Origin: Candidatus Colenecus caballi
GTDB taxonomy: Bacteria; Bacteroidota; Bacteroidia; Bacteroidales; Bacteroidaceae
Direction: 5' to 3'
Assembly: GCA_018065615.1 (NCBI GenBank)
Contig: JAGHSY010000035.1
Span: 1-40,407 of the forward strand
DNA length: 40,407 nucleotides
A model generated the notes under the pieces. That model was not told where the DNA came from. It did no database searches and worked only from the letters and a program-made list of their open reading frames with translations. How positions within the stretch are numbered: the first letter of the stretch is position 1; every line of letters starts with the position of its first letter. Both the position numbers and the translations under genes were made by a program. This document shows positions 8,688 to 17,620 of this stretch, piece by piece.

Positions 8688-9926
8688 ATGGAAAGGTTTC
8701 TTGCAAGAAGATTGTACGGACAGGATGAGGGCGTGAATGGAGGTTCGCGTCCCGCAATCATAATAGCCACTGCCGGCATTGCGCTGGGACTGGCTGTCAT
8801 GATCATTACGCTGGCCGTAACACGCGGGTTCAAGCAGGAGATACGTGACAAGGTCATGGGCTTTTCCCAGCATATCCAGGTGGTGAACTACCGCATAGGC
8901 ATGAATTCGGTTGAAGAACCGGTGGCATGCACTGATTCCACCTTCATGATGCTGCTTGGACAGCCGGTGGTTACATGCATCCAGCCTTTTGTCAACAAGC
9001 CCTGCATAATCCGTACACAGCAGGCTTTCCACGGATTCATGCTGAAAGGCGTAGATGATGATTATGACCGCTCTTTCCTTGAAGGATACATGCTTGAGGG
9101 CGGATTCCCGACCACAGCAGATTCTCTAGGCTCCAACTGGACGGTCCTTTCAAAGACAATTGCCGACATGCTGGGCCTGAAGGTCGGAGACAAGGCCGAT
9201 GTGTATTTCATGCAGGGCCAGGTGCGCATGCGCCGCCTGACAGTGACTGGCATCTACAGCACCAGTTTCATTGAATATGACCGCTCATACGGAATAACGG
9301 ACCTGAAGATGATGCAGAGGCTTAACGAATGGGAACCGTTTGAGTACAGCGGTCTGGAGATACGTCTGGCAGATGAGGGCAGGCTTGAAGAAGGCTATGA
9401 GCACGTCCGCACAGTCATGGATTACTGGGAGGACAGGTATGACGAGCGTTATCTGGTCCGTACCATGAACGACCTCAATGCCGGTCTGTTTGCCTGGCTT
9501 GACATACTTGACGTGAACGTGTGGCTCATCCTTGCCCTGATGCTGGGCATTGCCGGGTTCACAATGATATCGGGCCTTCTGATCATAATTTTTGAACGTA
9601 CGGCGACTATAGGCACGCTCAAATCCATGGGAGCATCGGACCGTACAGTGCGGGGTGTGTTCATGAGGCTTGCTTCATACATCATAGTCAAGGGTATGGT
9701 CATAGGCAATGCAATCGGAATTGCCATTGGGCTCTTCCAGCAGCTGACGCGTGCCATTCCGCTGGACCCGGCCAATTATTATCTGGACAGCGTTCCTGTG
9801 CATCTGGGGCTTGGCTGGCTTGTCATTCTGAATGTGGCCATGTTTGCCCTGTCCATGCTGATGATGCTTATTCCATGCGCGGTCATTTCACGCATAAGGC
9901 CGTCAAAGTCAATACGGTTCGAATAA
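8688..9926 (+). CDS. LolC/LolE-like FtsX-family ABC transporter permease
   Basis: A 412-residue inner-membrane permease of the MacB/LolCDE type. It has a cytoplasmic N-terminus (MERFLARRLYG), a first membrane helix (about 24-46, AIIIATAGIALGLAVMIITL), a periplasmic MacB-like core domain (about 47-280), and three C-terminal helices of the FtsX domain (VWLILALMLGIAGFTMISGL; IIVKGMVIGNAIGIAIGLF; LNVAMFALSMLMMLIP). Such proteins, with an ATPase, pull lipoproteins out of the inner membrane. I chose ATG 8688 because it gives the standard MERFLARRL start; a TATCTTCG box lies at 8668-8675, and the in-frame ATG at 8655 lies upstream of that box. No ATPase gene is adjacent. rmuC follows 10 bp later. 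Confidence 0.88.
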   Translation: MERFLARRLYGQDEGVNGGSRPAIIIATAGIALGLAVMIITLAVTRGFKQEIRDKVMGFSQHIQVVNYRIGMNSVEEPVACTDSTFMMLLGQPVVTCIQPFVNKPCIIRTQQAFHGFMLKGVDDDYDRSFLEGYMLEGGFPTTADSLGSNWTVLSKTIADMLGLKVGDKADVYFMQGQVRMRRLTVTGIYSTSFIEYDRSYGITDLKMMQRLNEWEPFEYSGLEIRLADEGRLEEGYEHVRTVMDYWEDRYDERYLVRTMNDLNAGLFAWLDILDVNVWLILALMLGIAGFTMISGLLIIIFERTATIGTLKSMGASDRTVRGVFMRLASYIIVKGMVIGNAIGIAIGLFQQLTRAIPLDPANYYLDSVPVHLGLGWLVILNVAMFALSMLMMLIPCAVISRIRPSKSIRFE

Positions 9927-9936
9927 AGGGATTTAT

Positions 9937-11169
9937 ATGGAAATACTGATTGCAGTCTTGGGCGTCATATTGGGCGGCGTCATCGGATTTCTTATAGGAA
10001 GGAATCCCAAACGGGAACATGAACTTGAATCACAGATCAAGGTCCTGGAGTCCCAGTCGGAAAGTTACAGGGAACAGACATCGGCACTGCTCAATGCACA
10101 GCAGGAAAAGTTCGATGAGACCATTGCCAAGGTGACGGCTCAGATGCAGTCCGCCACGGAAGACATGCTCAAGCGCCGTCAGGAGGAGTTTGCGGAATCG
10201 AGCAATGCCAGCATCGGTCAGATTGTCAATCCATTGAAGGAAACCATAGACAGAATGAAGCAGGCCATGGCAGACAGTGCAAAGTCACAGACGGCAATGA
10301 GTGCTGAAATCAAGGTCCAAGCCGAAAACATGATGCGCCAGAGTGAAGCCGCCAGAAACAGTGCTGACGAACTGACACGCGTGTTCCGTCATGCGGGCCG
10401 CGTACAGGGTGACTGGGGTGAGATTGTGCTTGATGAACTGCTTGAATCACAAGGGCTTACAAGAGGTGTGCATTATGACATACAGTCATCCATACGTGAT
10501 TCTGCCGGCAATGTGGTCCGTACCGTTGACGACCGCAGCATGCGTCCTGACGTCATTCTGCACCTGGATCAGAAACGTGAGGTGATAATTGACTCCAAGG
10601 TTTCTCTGACCGCGTTCATGGACTATGTGAATGCGGACACTGAAGAGGAACGCCAGAAATACCTGAAGGCCCACATGGACAGCCTGAACAAGCATGTCAG
10701 GGAACTGTCTGTAAAGGACTATTCGTCATACGTCAGGCCTCCAAAGGTCAGAATGGACTATGTCATAATGTTTGTACCAAACACAGGCGCTCTATGGACC
10801 GCATTGAAGGCGCAGCCCGATTTCTGGCGCAAGGCCATGGACAGGAATGTGTATATTGCCGATGAGCAGACGCTGTTTGCCGCACTGCGCATAATCAATA
10901 TGACCTGGACCCAGATTGCACAGGCTCAGAACCATGAGAAGGTATATGAACTTGCAAATGAACTGCTTGACCGCGTTGGCCAGTTCATGAAGAAGTACCA
11001 GATGGTAGGCAAGGCGCTGGAAGGAGCGCAGAAGGCATATGACGATGGTATGAAGAAACTGGAACCGGGCGGTCAGAGCATTCTGCAGACTTGCGGAAAG
11101 CTGGAAAAACTGGGGGCAAAGCAGAGCGTGGTCAATCCGCTGCCTCAGTTGTCGGAACCGGAGGAATAA
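9937..11169 (+). CDS. rmuC: RmuC family DNA recombination protein
   Basis: A 410-residue RmuC homologue. It has one N-terminal membrane helix (ILIAVLGVILGGVIGFLIG, 3-21), a long coiled coil (about 25-150, rich in Q, E and K), then the RmuC nuclease-like core with GRVQGDWGEIVLDELLESQGL, RPDVILHL, VIIDSKVSL and YVIMFVPNTGALWTAL. The family limits DNA inversions and is predicted to be a PD-(D/E)XK-type nuclease: D-x14-DSK is visible. It sits 10 bp behind the LolC/E-like permease and probably shares its transcript. The link between the two functions is unclear. Confidence 0.93.
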   Translation: MEILIAVLGVILGGVIGFLIGRNPKREHELESQIKVLESQSESYREQTSALLNAQQEKFDETIAKVTAQMQSATEDMLKRRQEEFAESSNASIGQIVNPLKETIDRMKQAMADSAKSQTAMSAEIKVQAENMMRQSEAARNSADELTRVFRHAGRVQGDWGEIVLDELLESQGLTRGVHYDIQSSIRDSAGNVVRTVDDRSMRPDVILHLDQKREVIIDSKVSLTAFMDYVNADTEEERQKYLKAHMDSLNKHVRELSVKDYSSYVRPPKVRMDYVIMFVPNTGALWTALKAQPDFWRKAMDRNVYIADEQTLFAALRIINMTWTQIAQAQNHEKVYELANELLDRVGQFMKKYQMVGKALEGAQKAYDDGMKKLEPGGQSILQTCGKLEKLGAKQSVVNPLPQLSEPEE

Positions 11170-11289
11170 CGGTAGCGCCGTTCCTTAGCGGGCTTGGCGG
11201 AATATGACATCAGTTCCTGCAGACCGGCCATAAGACACTTCACGGCGCAAATAATAGGACTTTCCCCCTGAACAATCAGGAAATTTCCT

Positions 11290-11320
11290 TTTGTCCATGA
11301 ATGATTCATGCCTATTTTTG
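11290..11320 (+). promoter_or_regulatory. Promoter for the unknown exported protein gene
   Basis: TTTG (11290-11293), 19 bp, TATTTTTG (11313-11320): an exact -33/-7 pair, 20 bp before the ATG at 11341. It lies downstream of an in-frame ATG at 11308, which argues against that earlier start. Confidence 0.8.
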
Positions 11321-11340
11321 TCACTGAAATAACAAGTCCT

Positions 11341-12354
11341 ATGAAGAAGACTGCATTCTTTTTTATGCTTCTGCTCCTGCCGCTGCTTGCTGTGGCAAAG
11401 GACAAGCAGAATATTCAGGTGTGGGGTGAGGTCACTCAGGCCGATGACGGGAAGTACTATATGACCATGTACAAGAACAGTCCGGCCAGAGTGGAGGCTG
11501 AATTCCATTTCAAATACACAGACAGGACAGAGTCTGAGACATTCCGCATTGAGATGCCGGACTCTGTGGCTCAGGTCAATGATCCTGAACCTGTGGAGAA
11601 GGCTGTGAAGGAGGTGGTCATTGACAAGGTGATTTACAGCGCCATAGATGCGGACGGTCAGGAGTACAGGACTGAAGACCCGGATGATCCCGTCCTGGCC
11701 ATGCTCCTGGTTGATCTGTTTGACCTTTATCATGACATTTTCTGGTGGGACGCAGTGCATCGTGCACGTTATTACGACCACAGGAACTACAGCAACTGGA
11801 CACCTGTACGCAGTGCTCCCAAGCATGAGGACCTTGATCTGACAAAGCTTGATGATGCCGCTCTGATTGCAGGCGCAGCGGCTGTTGCCGCAGCTTCAGT
11901 AGGCATGGCCATTGCAATAAGCAGGCAGTGGAATGTTCCTGATGACCGTTTTCCTTATTTCTCAATATCTCCGCAGATGCAGTATTTCATTGAGACCGGA
12001 AACATGCGTGACGTGGTCCAGCTTAAGTACCGTTTTGGAAACAGGGGTGGGGTGTCACTCCTGACAGACCTTGGCTGGAGCAGCGGGTCGCGTAATGTTG
12101 CAGACTGTTTTGATCCGGGTTTCACCTGGAGCGTAGGTCTCGGACTGGATTTGGGCGCTTTCTCGCTGTCACTCCGGGGCAAGCCCGCCACAGGCCGTTA
12201 CAGCGAGAATTTCCTGAGCTGCATGGCTGTGTATGATTTCTTCATTACCCGCAGTTTTGCCCTTGATCTGAGTGCCGGTGCTGCCGCCGTTGAACATGAC
12301 GGTGAGTACTACCTGGACATACCTGTGTCTTTGGGTCTGCTCTGGAAGTTCTGA
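11341..12354 (+). CDS. Unknown exported protein, probably envelope-associated
   Basis: A 337-residue protein I do not recognise. It begins with a signal peptide (MKKTAFFFMLLLLPLLAVAK). Residues about 20-100 look like beta strands (IQVWGEVTQADDGKYYMTMY; VEAEFHFKYTDRTESETFRIEM). An acidic, aromatic middle (DDPVLAMLLVDLFDLYHDIFWWDAV) is followed by an Ala-rich hydrophobic segment near 175-198 (AALIAGAAAVAAASVGMAIAI). The last third has alternating strands ending in LDIPVSLGLLWKF, with terminal F as in outer-membrane barrels, so a membrane-anchored or barrel protein is possible. Start chosen at 11341 from the promoter and signal peptide. Confidence 0.75.
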   Translation: MKKTAFFFMLLLLPLLAVAKDKQNIQVWGEVTQADDGKYYMTMYKNSPARVEAEFHFKYTDRTESETFRIEMPDSVAQVNDPEPVEKAVKEVVIDKVIYSAIDADGQEYRTEDPDDPVLAMLLVDLFDLYHDIFWWDAVHRARYYDHRNYSNWTPVRSAPKHEDLDLTKLDDAALIAGAAAVAAASVGMAIAISRQWNVPDDRFPYFSISPQMQYFIETGNMRDVVQLKYRFGNRGGVSLLTDLGWSSGSRNVADCFDPGFTWSVGLGLDLGAFSLSLRGKPATGRYSENFLSCMAVYDFFITRSFALDLSAGAAAVEHDGEYYLDIPVSLGLLWKF

Positions 12355-12376
12355 CCGGGAGATCAGAAATTCCCAG
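12343..12376. terminator. Hairpin at the convergent junction with lysA
   Basis: CTGG-AA-TTCTGA pairs with TCAGAA-TT-CCAG across an 8-base loop, spanning both stop codons of two genes only 8 bp apart. It lacks a T run, so termination in either direction is only suggested. Confidence 0.35.
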
Positions 12377-13484
12377 TCCCGGACTGGACCATGCGGCGGC
12401 AGTTGTAGCATGAGGCCATGCTTTCACCGTATGCGCCGGCTGTCAGTATGGCAAGAAGGTCACCGCGGCCGGTTTCGGGCAGCATGATGTCCTTGTCAAA
12501 GGTGTCCGATGATTCGCATATGGGGCCTACAACGTCATATTCCTGCGCTTTTCCCTTTGATGTAAGGTTTACAATCTTGTGGTGAGCACCGTAAAGTGCG
12601 GGGCGGATAAGTTCCGTAAAGCCGGCATCGACAATGGCGAATTTCTTGACAGTTCCCTGTTTTACATACAGGACCTTGGTTATCAGCCTGCCGCACTGTG
12701 CAACGACGGCACGTCCAAGCTCAAAGTGCAGGCACTGTCCGTCACGCAGTTTAAGGTTCTTGCGGAAGACATTGAAGTAGGTCTCAAAGTCGGGAACCAT
12801 GTTCTCTTCCGGATTCTCATAGTCAACGCCAAGACCGCCGCCCACATTGATCAGGTTCAGGCTTAGGCCTTCCTTTTCAAGGGTGTCCTGCAGGCTGTTG
12901 ACCTTTTCACAAAGCAGCTGGAACGGTCCCATTTCTGTAATTTGGGAACCTATGTGGAAATGCAGACCCTCAAACACGAAGCACGGGTTGGCCATGGCCT
13001 TGCGTATGATTGGCAGGAGCATGGGAATCTCTATGCCGAACTTGTTTTCGGCCTTACCGGTCGTGATGTTGGCATGTGTGTGGGCATCGACATCGGGATT
13101 GACACGGAATGCTATGTGCGCCGTGGTGCCAAGTGCGCAGCAGCGTTCTGCTATCACGTCCAGTTCGGCCTCGGACTCGACATTGAAGCATGCTATCCCG
13201 GCTTTCAGGGCCAGGTCTATCTCCCAGTCGGCTTTTCCTACACCGGCAAAGACAATCTTTGATGCTTCAAAGCCGTTGTCAAGGGCCACCTGAATCTCGC
13301 CTCCGCTCACGCAGTCAATGCCAAGGCCGTGCTTTCTGATGAGTTCCAGAAGCATGGGGTTGGCGTTGGCCTTGATGGCATAGTGGACATACCAGTCCTT
13401 CTGGGAGTCAGTGCAGCGCCTTATGGCCATGAGGGTGTCTTCCAGAACCTTCAGGTCATACTGGTAGAATGGGGTGGGAATCAT
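12363..13484 (-). CDS. lysA: Diaminopimelate decarboxylase
   Basis: LysA decarboxylates meso-diaminopimelate to L-lysine, the last step of lysine synthesis. The 373-residue protein has the PLP-binding lysine in HYAIKANANP, the barrel motifs GIDCVSGGE, FEGLHFHIGSQI and NVGGGLGVDY, the substrate site ELGRAVVAQCG, and the C-terminal CESSDTFDKD (catalytic Cys) and AGAYGESMASCYNCR. It ends about ten residues sooner than usual, without the common LPKGY tail, which may matter little. It overlaps lysC by 4 bp and is the last gene of the his-lys run. Confidence 0.96.
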   Translation of the reverse strand: MIPTPFYQYDLKVLEDTLMAIRRCTDSQKDWYVHYAIKANANPMLLELIRKHGLGIDCVSGGEIQVALDNGFEASKIVFAGVGKADWEIDLALKAGIACFNVESEAELDVIAERCCALGTTAHIAFRVNPDVDAHTHANITTGKAENKFGIEIPMLLPIIRKAMANPCFVFEGLHFHIGSQITEMGPFQLLCEKVNSLQDTLEKEGLSLNLINVGGGLGVDYENPEENMVPDFETYFNVFRKNLKLRDGQCLHFELGRAVVAQCGRLITKVLYVKQGTVKKFAIVDAGFTELIRPALYGAHHKIVNLTSKGKAQEYDVVGPICESSDTFDKDIMLPETGRGDLLAILTAGAYGESMASCYNCRRMVQSGTGNF

Positions 13485-14806
13485 TTCTTTCCGTTGAAGA
13501 GAACGTCACTGAGGCGCTGCAGAGCCTTCTTCTTGTCTTCCTCGCGGATAAGGAATGAAATGTTGTAGTTGCTGCCGCCGTATGAGATCATGCGCACGGG
13601 TATGTCTGCCAGAGCGTCAAGAGCGCGTGACTCAAAGCCCAGGTTCTCCCATACCATGTCACCCACAACACAGATTATGCACATTCCCTTGTCAACGGTC
13701 ACCGTTCCGTATTTCTTGAGTTCGGTGACAATCTCATCAAGGTTGCGCGTGTTGTCAATGGACATGGAGACGCCAACCTCGGACGTGCAGATCATGTCGA
13801 TTGATGTCCTGTAGGTCTCAAATATCTCAAACACCCTTCTCAGGAAACCGTGTGCCAGAAGCATGCGGCTTGACTTGATCTTGATGGCAGTGATGTTCTC
13901 CTTTGCTGCAACGGCTGCTATGCGTCCCGGTTCCGCATTGTTGTCAATGAGCGTGCCTGGGGCCGATGGCTCCATGGTGTTGAGCAGGCGAACGGGAATG
14001 CCGGCGGCCTTTGCGGGCTGGATGCAGGTGGGATGCAGGATCTTGGCTCCGAAATAGGCAAGCTCAGCTGCCTCTTCAAAGTGCAGGTGACGTACGGGCT
14101 TTGTGCCTTCAACCACACGCGGGTCGTTGTTGTGCATGCCGTCAATGTCTGTCCAGATCTGTATTTCATCGGCCTTGATTGCGGCTCCTACGATTGATGC
14201 GGTGTAGTCGCTGCCGCCTCGCTGCAGGTTGTCAATGTCACCGCAGGCATTGCGGCAGATGAATCCCTGCGTGATGTATATCTGCATGCCGGGGTTGGCG
14301 GCAAGCTGGGCGCATGCCTTTTCGGATATGAAGTTCATGTCCGGTTCTGCATCGGCATCGGTCTTCATGAAATCAAGGGCGGGCAGAAGAACAGCCTTGA
14401 TGCCCTGTTCCTGAAGGTATGTGGTGACCATGAAGGTGGAAATGAGCTCACCCTGGGCAAGTATGGTCTTTTCCTCCTTTTCAGAAAAGCCCGATGTCTG
14501 GAAGGACTGAAGGAATGCGAATTTGTCTTCAAGGAATTTCTGGACCTTGTCCTGGTTTGCCTTCTTTGAGAGCAGTTCGGGAACGTGGGCGTAATACTTG
14601 GCGCGAAGACGGTTGATCACGTCATCGGCTCCGGCCTTGTTGCCTCCCTGCAGATACTGGGCAATTTCTACAAGTGAGTTCGTGGTACCTGACATTGCAG
14701 ACAGTACGACCAGTTTCTGCTGACCGTCTTCTGTGATAAGTCTGCAAACATCTTTCATCCGCTGCGGACTTCCTACTGAAGTGCCGCCGAATTTCAATAC
14801 TTTCAT
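13481..14806 (-). CDS. lysC: Aspartate kinase (monofunctional)
   Basis: LysC phosphorylates L-aspartate, the first step towards lysine, threonine and methionine. The 441-residue protein opens with KVLKFGGTSVGSPQRM, continues with LSAMSGTTNSL, QRGGSDYTASIVGAAI and WTDIDGMHNNDPR in the kinase domain, and ends with two ACT regulatory domains (about 300-441, including ITAIKIKSSRML and VGVSMSIDN), where end-product inhibition would act. No homoserine dehydrogenase domain is fused. It is followed by lysA with an ATGA overlap and lies 21 bp after the ATPase gene, leaving no space for a lysine riboswitch. Confidence 0.97.
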   Translation of the reverse strand: MKVLKFGGTSVGSPQRMKDVCRLITEDGQQKLVVLSAMSGTTNSLVEIAQYLQGGNKAGADDVINRLRAKYYAHVPELLSKKANQDKVQKFLEDKFAFLQSFQTSGFSEKEEKTILAQGELISTFMVTTYLQEQGIKAVLLPALDFMKTDADAEPDMNFISEKACAQLAANPGMQIYITQGFICRNACGDIDNLQRGGSDYTASIVGAAIKADEIQIWTDIDGMHNNDPRVVEGTKPVRHLHFEEAAELAYFGAKILHPTCIQPAKAAGIPVRLLNTMEPSAPGTLIDNNAEPGRIAAVAAKENITAIKIKSSRMLLAHGFLRRVFEIFETYRTSIDMICTSEVGVSMSIDNTRNLDEIVTELKKYGTVTVDKGMCIICVVGDMVWENLGFESRALDALADIPVRMISYGGSNYNISFLIREEDKKKALQRLSDVLFNGKK

Positions 14807-14827
14807 GTTATTTTTCTGTTTACTGGA

Positions 14828-15523
14828 TTATTCAACAATGTTGTCTGTGGAATCGACAATGAGCCTGCGGTCCTGGCATTTGAACACGCGTCCGGGAAAT
14901 TCCGATATCCAGAGCGGGTTGTGGGTGATCATGAGTATGGTCGTGCCGCTTTTGCCTATCCTGTGAAGAATCTCCATGATCTGCCGCCCGGTCGTGACGT
15001 CAAGGTTGGCAGTGGGCTCATCGGCCAGAATCAGTTTGGGGTCATTCAGAAGCGCGCGTGCAATGCATATGCGCTGTTGCTCGCCTCCGGACAGTTCATG
15101 GGGCATCTTGTAGCCCTTGGTGTCCATTCCCACAAGGTCCAGGACCTGTGATATTTTCTGATGGATAAGCTTTTTGTCCTTCCATCCGGTGGATTTGAGG
15201 ACAAAACTCAGATTGTCAAAGATGTTGCGGTCTGTCAGCAGCTGGAAATCCTGAAAGACAATTCCCATCTGGCGGCGCAGTCCGGGCACGTGGCGTTTCT
15301 TCAGGGTCTGAAGGTCCGTGCCAAGGACTGTGGCATGGCTGTCCGGCATGGGGCACAGCACGTCAAGTTCGGCATAAAGAGTCTTCAGCAGGCTGCTCTT
15401 GCCGCTGCCGACCTTGCCAATAAGATAGACAAAGTCACCTTCCTGTACTGTGAAAGTGACATCGCCCAGGACGAACATGTCCTCCTGGCGTACCTCAACG
15501 TTTCTGTAATCTATTACATCCAT
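14828..15523 (-). CDS. FtsE-like ABC transporter ATPase
   Basis: A 231-residue ABC ATPase with Walker [10 protein letters not shown] (about 36-44), Q-loop VFQDFQLL, signature LSGGEQQR, Walker B LILADEP and H-loop MITHN. It is closest in look to FtsE, which with FtsX controls cell-wall hydrolases at the septum. No ftsX is adjacent, so a partner must be elsewhere; the LolC/E-like permease at 8.7 kb is a possible but unproved one. It is butted directly between hisIE (0 bp gap) and lysC (21 bp), a context I recall from other Bacteroidales. Confidence 0.88.
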   Translation of the reverse strand: MDVIDYRNVEVRQEDMFVLGDVTFTVQEGDFVYLIGKVGSGKSSLLKTLYAELDVLCPMPDSHATVLGTDLQTLKKRHVPGLRRQMGIVFQDFQLLTDRNIFDNLSFVLKSTGWKDKKLIHQKISQVLDLVGMDTKGYKMPHELSGGEQQRICIARALLNDPKLILADEPTANLDVTTGRQIMEILHRIGKSGTTILMITHNPLWISEFPGRVFKCQDRRLIVDSTDNIVE

Positions 15524-16120
15524 TTATTCCTTGTGGCGCTTTACCAGTTCTGTGGCCAGTTCTTCAAAGCGGTGTCCCTTGGAAGTCAGAAGGACAATCA
15601 GGTGATAAATCAGGTCCGATGCCTCGTAGATGAGACGGTCATCTGTGCCGTTTGTAGCTTCAATGACTGTTTCAACGGCCTCTTCACCTACTTTCTGTGC
15701 CATACGGTTGACTCCGCTCCTGAAAAGTGACGTTGTGTATGAACCTTCAGGCATCTCCTTGTAACGCTTGTCAATGAAATCCTGCAGGTATGAAAGGAAA
15801 TTAAGGTCAACGCTGTTCTCCTCACCCCAGCATGTGTCAGCGCCGGTGTGGCAGACGGGACCTTCGGGCTTGACCTTGATGAGCAGGGTGTCACCGTCAC
15901 AGTCCAGCTTTATGTCCCTGACGTTCAGAAAAATGCCGCTTGTCTCCCCCTTTGTCCAAAGGCACTTGCGGGAACGGCTCCAAAATGTCCCTTTTCCGCT
16001 TTCCCCGGTCTTTTCGTATGCTTCCCTGTTCATGAAACCAAGCATCAGGACCTTGCGTGTAATGTTGTCCTGAATGATTGCGGGTACGAGACCGCCCATT
16101 TTTTCAAAATCGATTTCCAT
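15524..16120 (-). CDS. hisIE: Bifunctional phosphoribosyl-AMP cyclohydrolase / phosphoribosyl-ATP pyrophosphatase
   Basis: A fused HisI-HisE enzyme catalysing steps 2 and 3 of histidine synthesis. HisI (1-110) shows LGFMNREAYEKT, the metal site LDCDGDTLL (DxDxD pattern) and the zinc ligands CHTGADTCW. HisE (about 112-198) shows SLFRSGVNRMAQKVGEEAVE and YEASDLIYHLIVLL. At 198 residues it matches the fused form. It follows hisF after 15 bp and its stop directly abuts the start of the ATPase gene. Confidence 0.97.
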   Translation of the reverse strand: MEIDFEKMGGLVPAIIQDNITRKVLMLGFMNREAYEKTGESGKGTFWSRSRKCLWTKGETSGIFLNVRDIKLDCDGDTLLIKVKPEGPVCHTGADTCWGEENSVDLNFLSYLQDFIDKRYKEMPEGSYTTSLFRSGVNRMAQKVGEEAVETVIEATNGTDDRLIYEASDLIYHLIVLLTSKGHRFEELATELVKRHKE

Positions 16121-16135
16121 CTTATGGTATATTAA

Positions 16136-16888
16136 TTATCTTATAGGAATATTCAAACCGCGAAGATACTGCTTTAATTCGGGAATTGGTATCTCACCGA
16201 AGTGAAAAACGCTTGCGGCCAGAGCGGCATCGGCATTTCCAAGCAGAAAAGCGTCCCGGAAGTGCTCTTTTGCACCGGCTCCGCCTGAAGCTATGACAGG
16301 AATTGAAAGCTCGTTGCTGAGCTTTTCCAGTGCATCATTTGCGTAACCCTGCTTCACTCCGTCATGGTCCATGCTGGTGAACAGAATCTCTCCGGCGCCG
16401 CGTTCATTCGCTTCATGCGCCCACTCGAACAGCATACGGTCCGTGGGGACGCGTCCGCCGTTCAGAAAGCAGCGCCATCCGTCCGGTGTCTGCTTGCCGT
16501 CAATGGCCACCACACATACCTGTGAACCGAAATTCAGAGCAATTTCATCAATCAGTTCCGGCCTTTTCAGCGCAGCGGAATTGACTGAGACCTTGTCGGC
16601 ACCGGCCTTGAGCAGACGTTCCACGTCACAGAGTTCGTGAATGCCGCCTCCGACAGTGAACGGAATTGATATTTCCGATGCAATGCGCTCAACCAGTTCT
16701 GTAAATGTTTTTCTTCCTTCAAACGATGCGGTGATGTCAAGAAAGACCAGTTCGTCAGCGCCCTGCTGACTATACAGTTTTCCAAGTTCCACAGGGTCAC
16801 CCGCATCACGCAGGTTCACGAAATTTGTGCCTTTGACCGTACGCCCGTTGCAGATGTCAAGGCAGGGTATGATTCTTTTTGCCAACAT
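16136..16888 (-). CDS. hisF: Imidazole glycerol phosphate synthase, cyclase subunit
   Basis: HisF takes ammonia from HisH and closes the imidazole ring to give imidazole glycerol phosphate and AICAR. The 250-residue half-barrel repeats are intact: catalytic Asp in [15 protein letters not shown], the second Asp in [10 protein letters not shown], phosphate-binding [10 protein letters not shown] and [12 protein letters not shown]. It is 3 bp downstream of hisA and co-transcribed with hisH, so both subunits come from one mRNA. Confidence 0.98.
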   Translation of the reverse strand: MLAKRIIPCLDICNGRTVKGTNFVNLRDAGDPVELGKLYSQQGADELVFLDITASFEGRKTFTELVERIASEISIPFTVGGGIHELCDVERLLKAGADKVSVNSAALKRPELIDEIALNFGSQVCVVAIDGKQTPDGWRCFLNGGRVPTDRMLFEWAHEANERGAGEILFTSMDHDGVKQGYANDALEKLSNELSIPVIASGGAGAKEHFRDAFLLGNADAALAASVFHFGEIPIPELKQYLRGLNIPIR

Positions 16889-16891
16889 ATC

Positions 16892-17620
16892 TTATCCGTT
16901 TGCCAGCCGTGACAGCTGCTCAAGTGTGACACGTCCTTCATAATACGCTTTGCCGACAATTGCTGACGGCAGTCCGGCCTCCTTCAGTCCGATGAGGTCT
17001 TCCATGCTGCTTACACCACCGCTGGCAATGAGCTTCATGTCCGGGAAATCCTTCAGGATTGAACGGTACAGGTCCGTTGCAGGGCCCTGGAGCATGCCGT
17101 CCCGGTTTATGTCCGTACACAGCACGCGGGTGATGCCTTTGGCTGTGTAGTCTTTCAGGAAATCTGTCAGCGCCAGTCTGCTGTCCTCTTTCCATCCGCT
17201 TACGGAAATGAATCCGTCGCGTACATCGGCGCCCAGTATCATACGGTCTGGACCGTACGTGCTTATCCATTCAAGCATAAGTTCCGGATGTGAAACGGCA
17301 ATGCTGCCTACGGTAGCCATGGCTGCTCCGCTTGAGAAGACAATACGCAGGTCTTCATCGGACTTGATTCCGCCTCCGAAGTCTATTGTCAGGCCGGTGT
17401 GTCCGGCTATGCTTTCAAGAGTGCGGTGATTGACAACATGACTGCTGCGCGCACCGTCCAGATCAACCAGATGCAGGCGTTTCAGACCTGCGTCCTGAAA
17501 CATTCTTGCTACCTCTAGAGGGTTGTCGCTGTATGTCTTCTGTGCGTTGTAGTCTCCTTTTGAAAGCCTTACGCACTTGCCGTCTATTATGTCTATTGCG
17601 GGAATGATCTCCATATTCAA
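16892..17620 (-). CDS. hisA: ProFAR isomerase
   Basis: HisA isomerises the aminoaldose ProFAR to PRFAR, the substrate of HisF. The 242-residue TIM barrel has the general acid-base Asp in IPAIDIIDGKCVRLSKG, the second Asp in MILGADVRDGF, and the phosphate sites IDFGGGIKSDEDL and LIASGGVSSMEDL. It overlaps hisH by 4 bp and leads into hisF. The match to the HisA rather than HisF family rests on the RLSKGDY and LVDLDGARSSHVVN motifs. Confidence 0.97.
   Translation of the reverse strand: MNMEIIPAIDIIDGKCVRLSKGDYNAQKTYSDNPLEVARMFQDAGLKRLHLVDLDGARSSHVVNHRTLESIAGHTGLTIDFGGGIKSDEDLRIVFSSGAAMATVGSIAVSHPELMLEWISTYGPDRMILGADVRDGFISVSGWKEDSRLALTDFLKDYTAKGITRVLCTDINRDGMLQGPATDLYRSILKDFPDMKLIASGGVSSMEDLIGLKEAGLPSAIVGKAYYEGRVTLEQLSRLANG

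Noticed and set aside
13481-14828. A lysine riboswitch in front of lysC
   Set aside because: Only 21 bp separate lysC from the ATPase gene, too little for an aptamer of about 170 bases.
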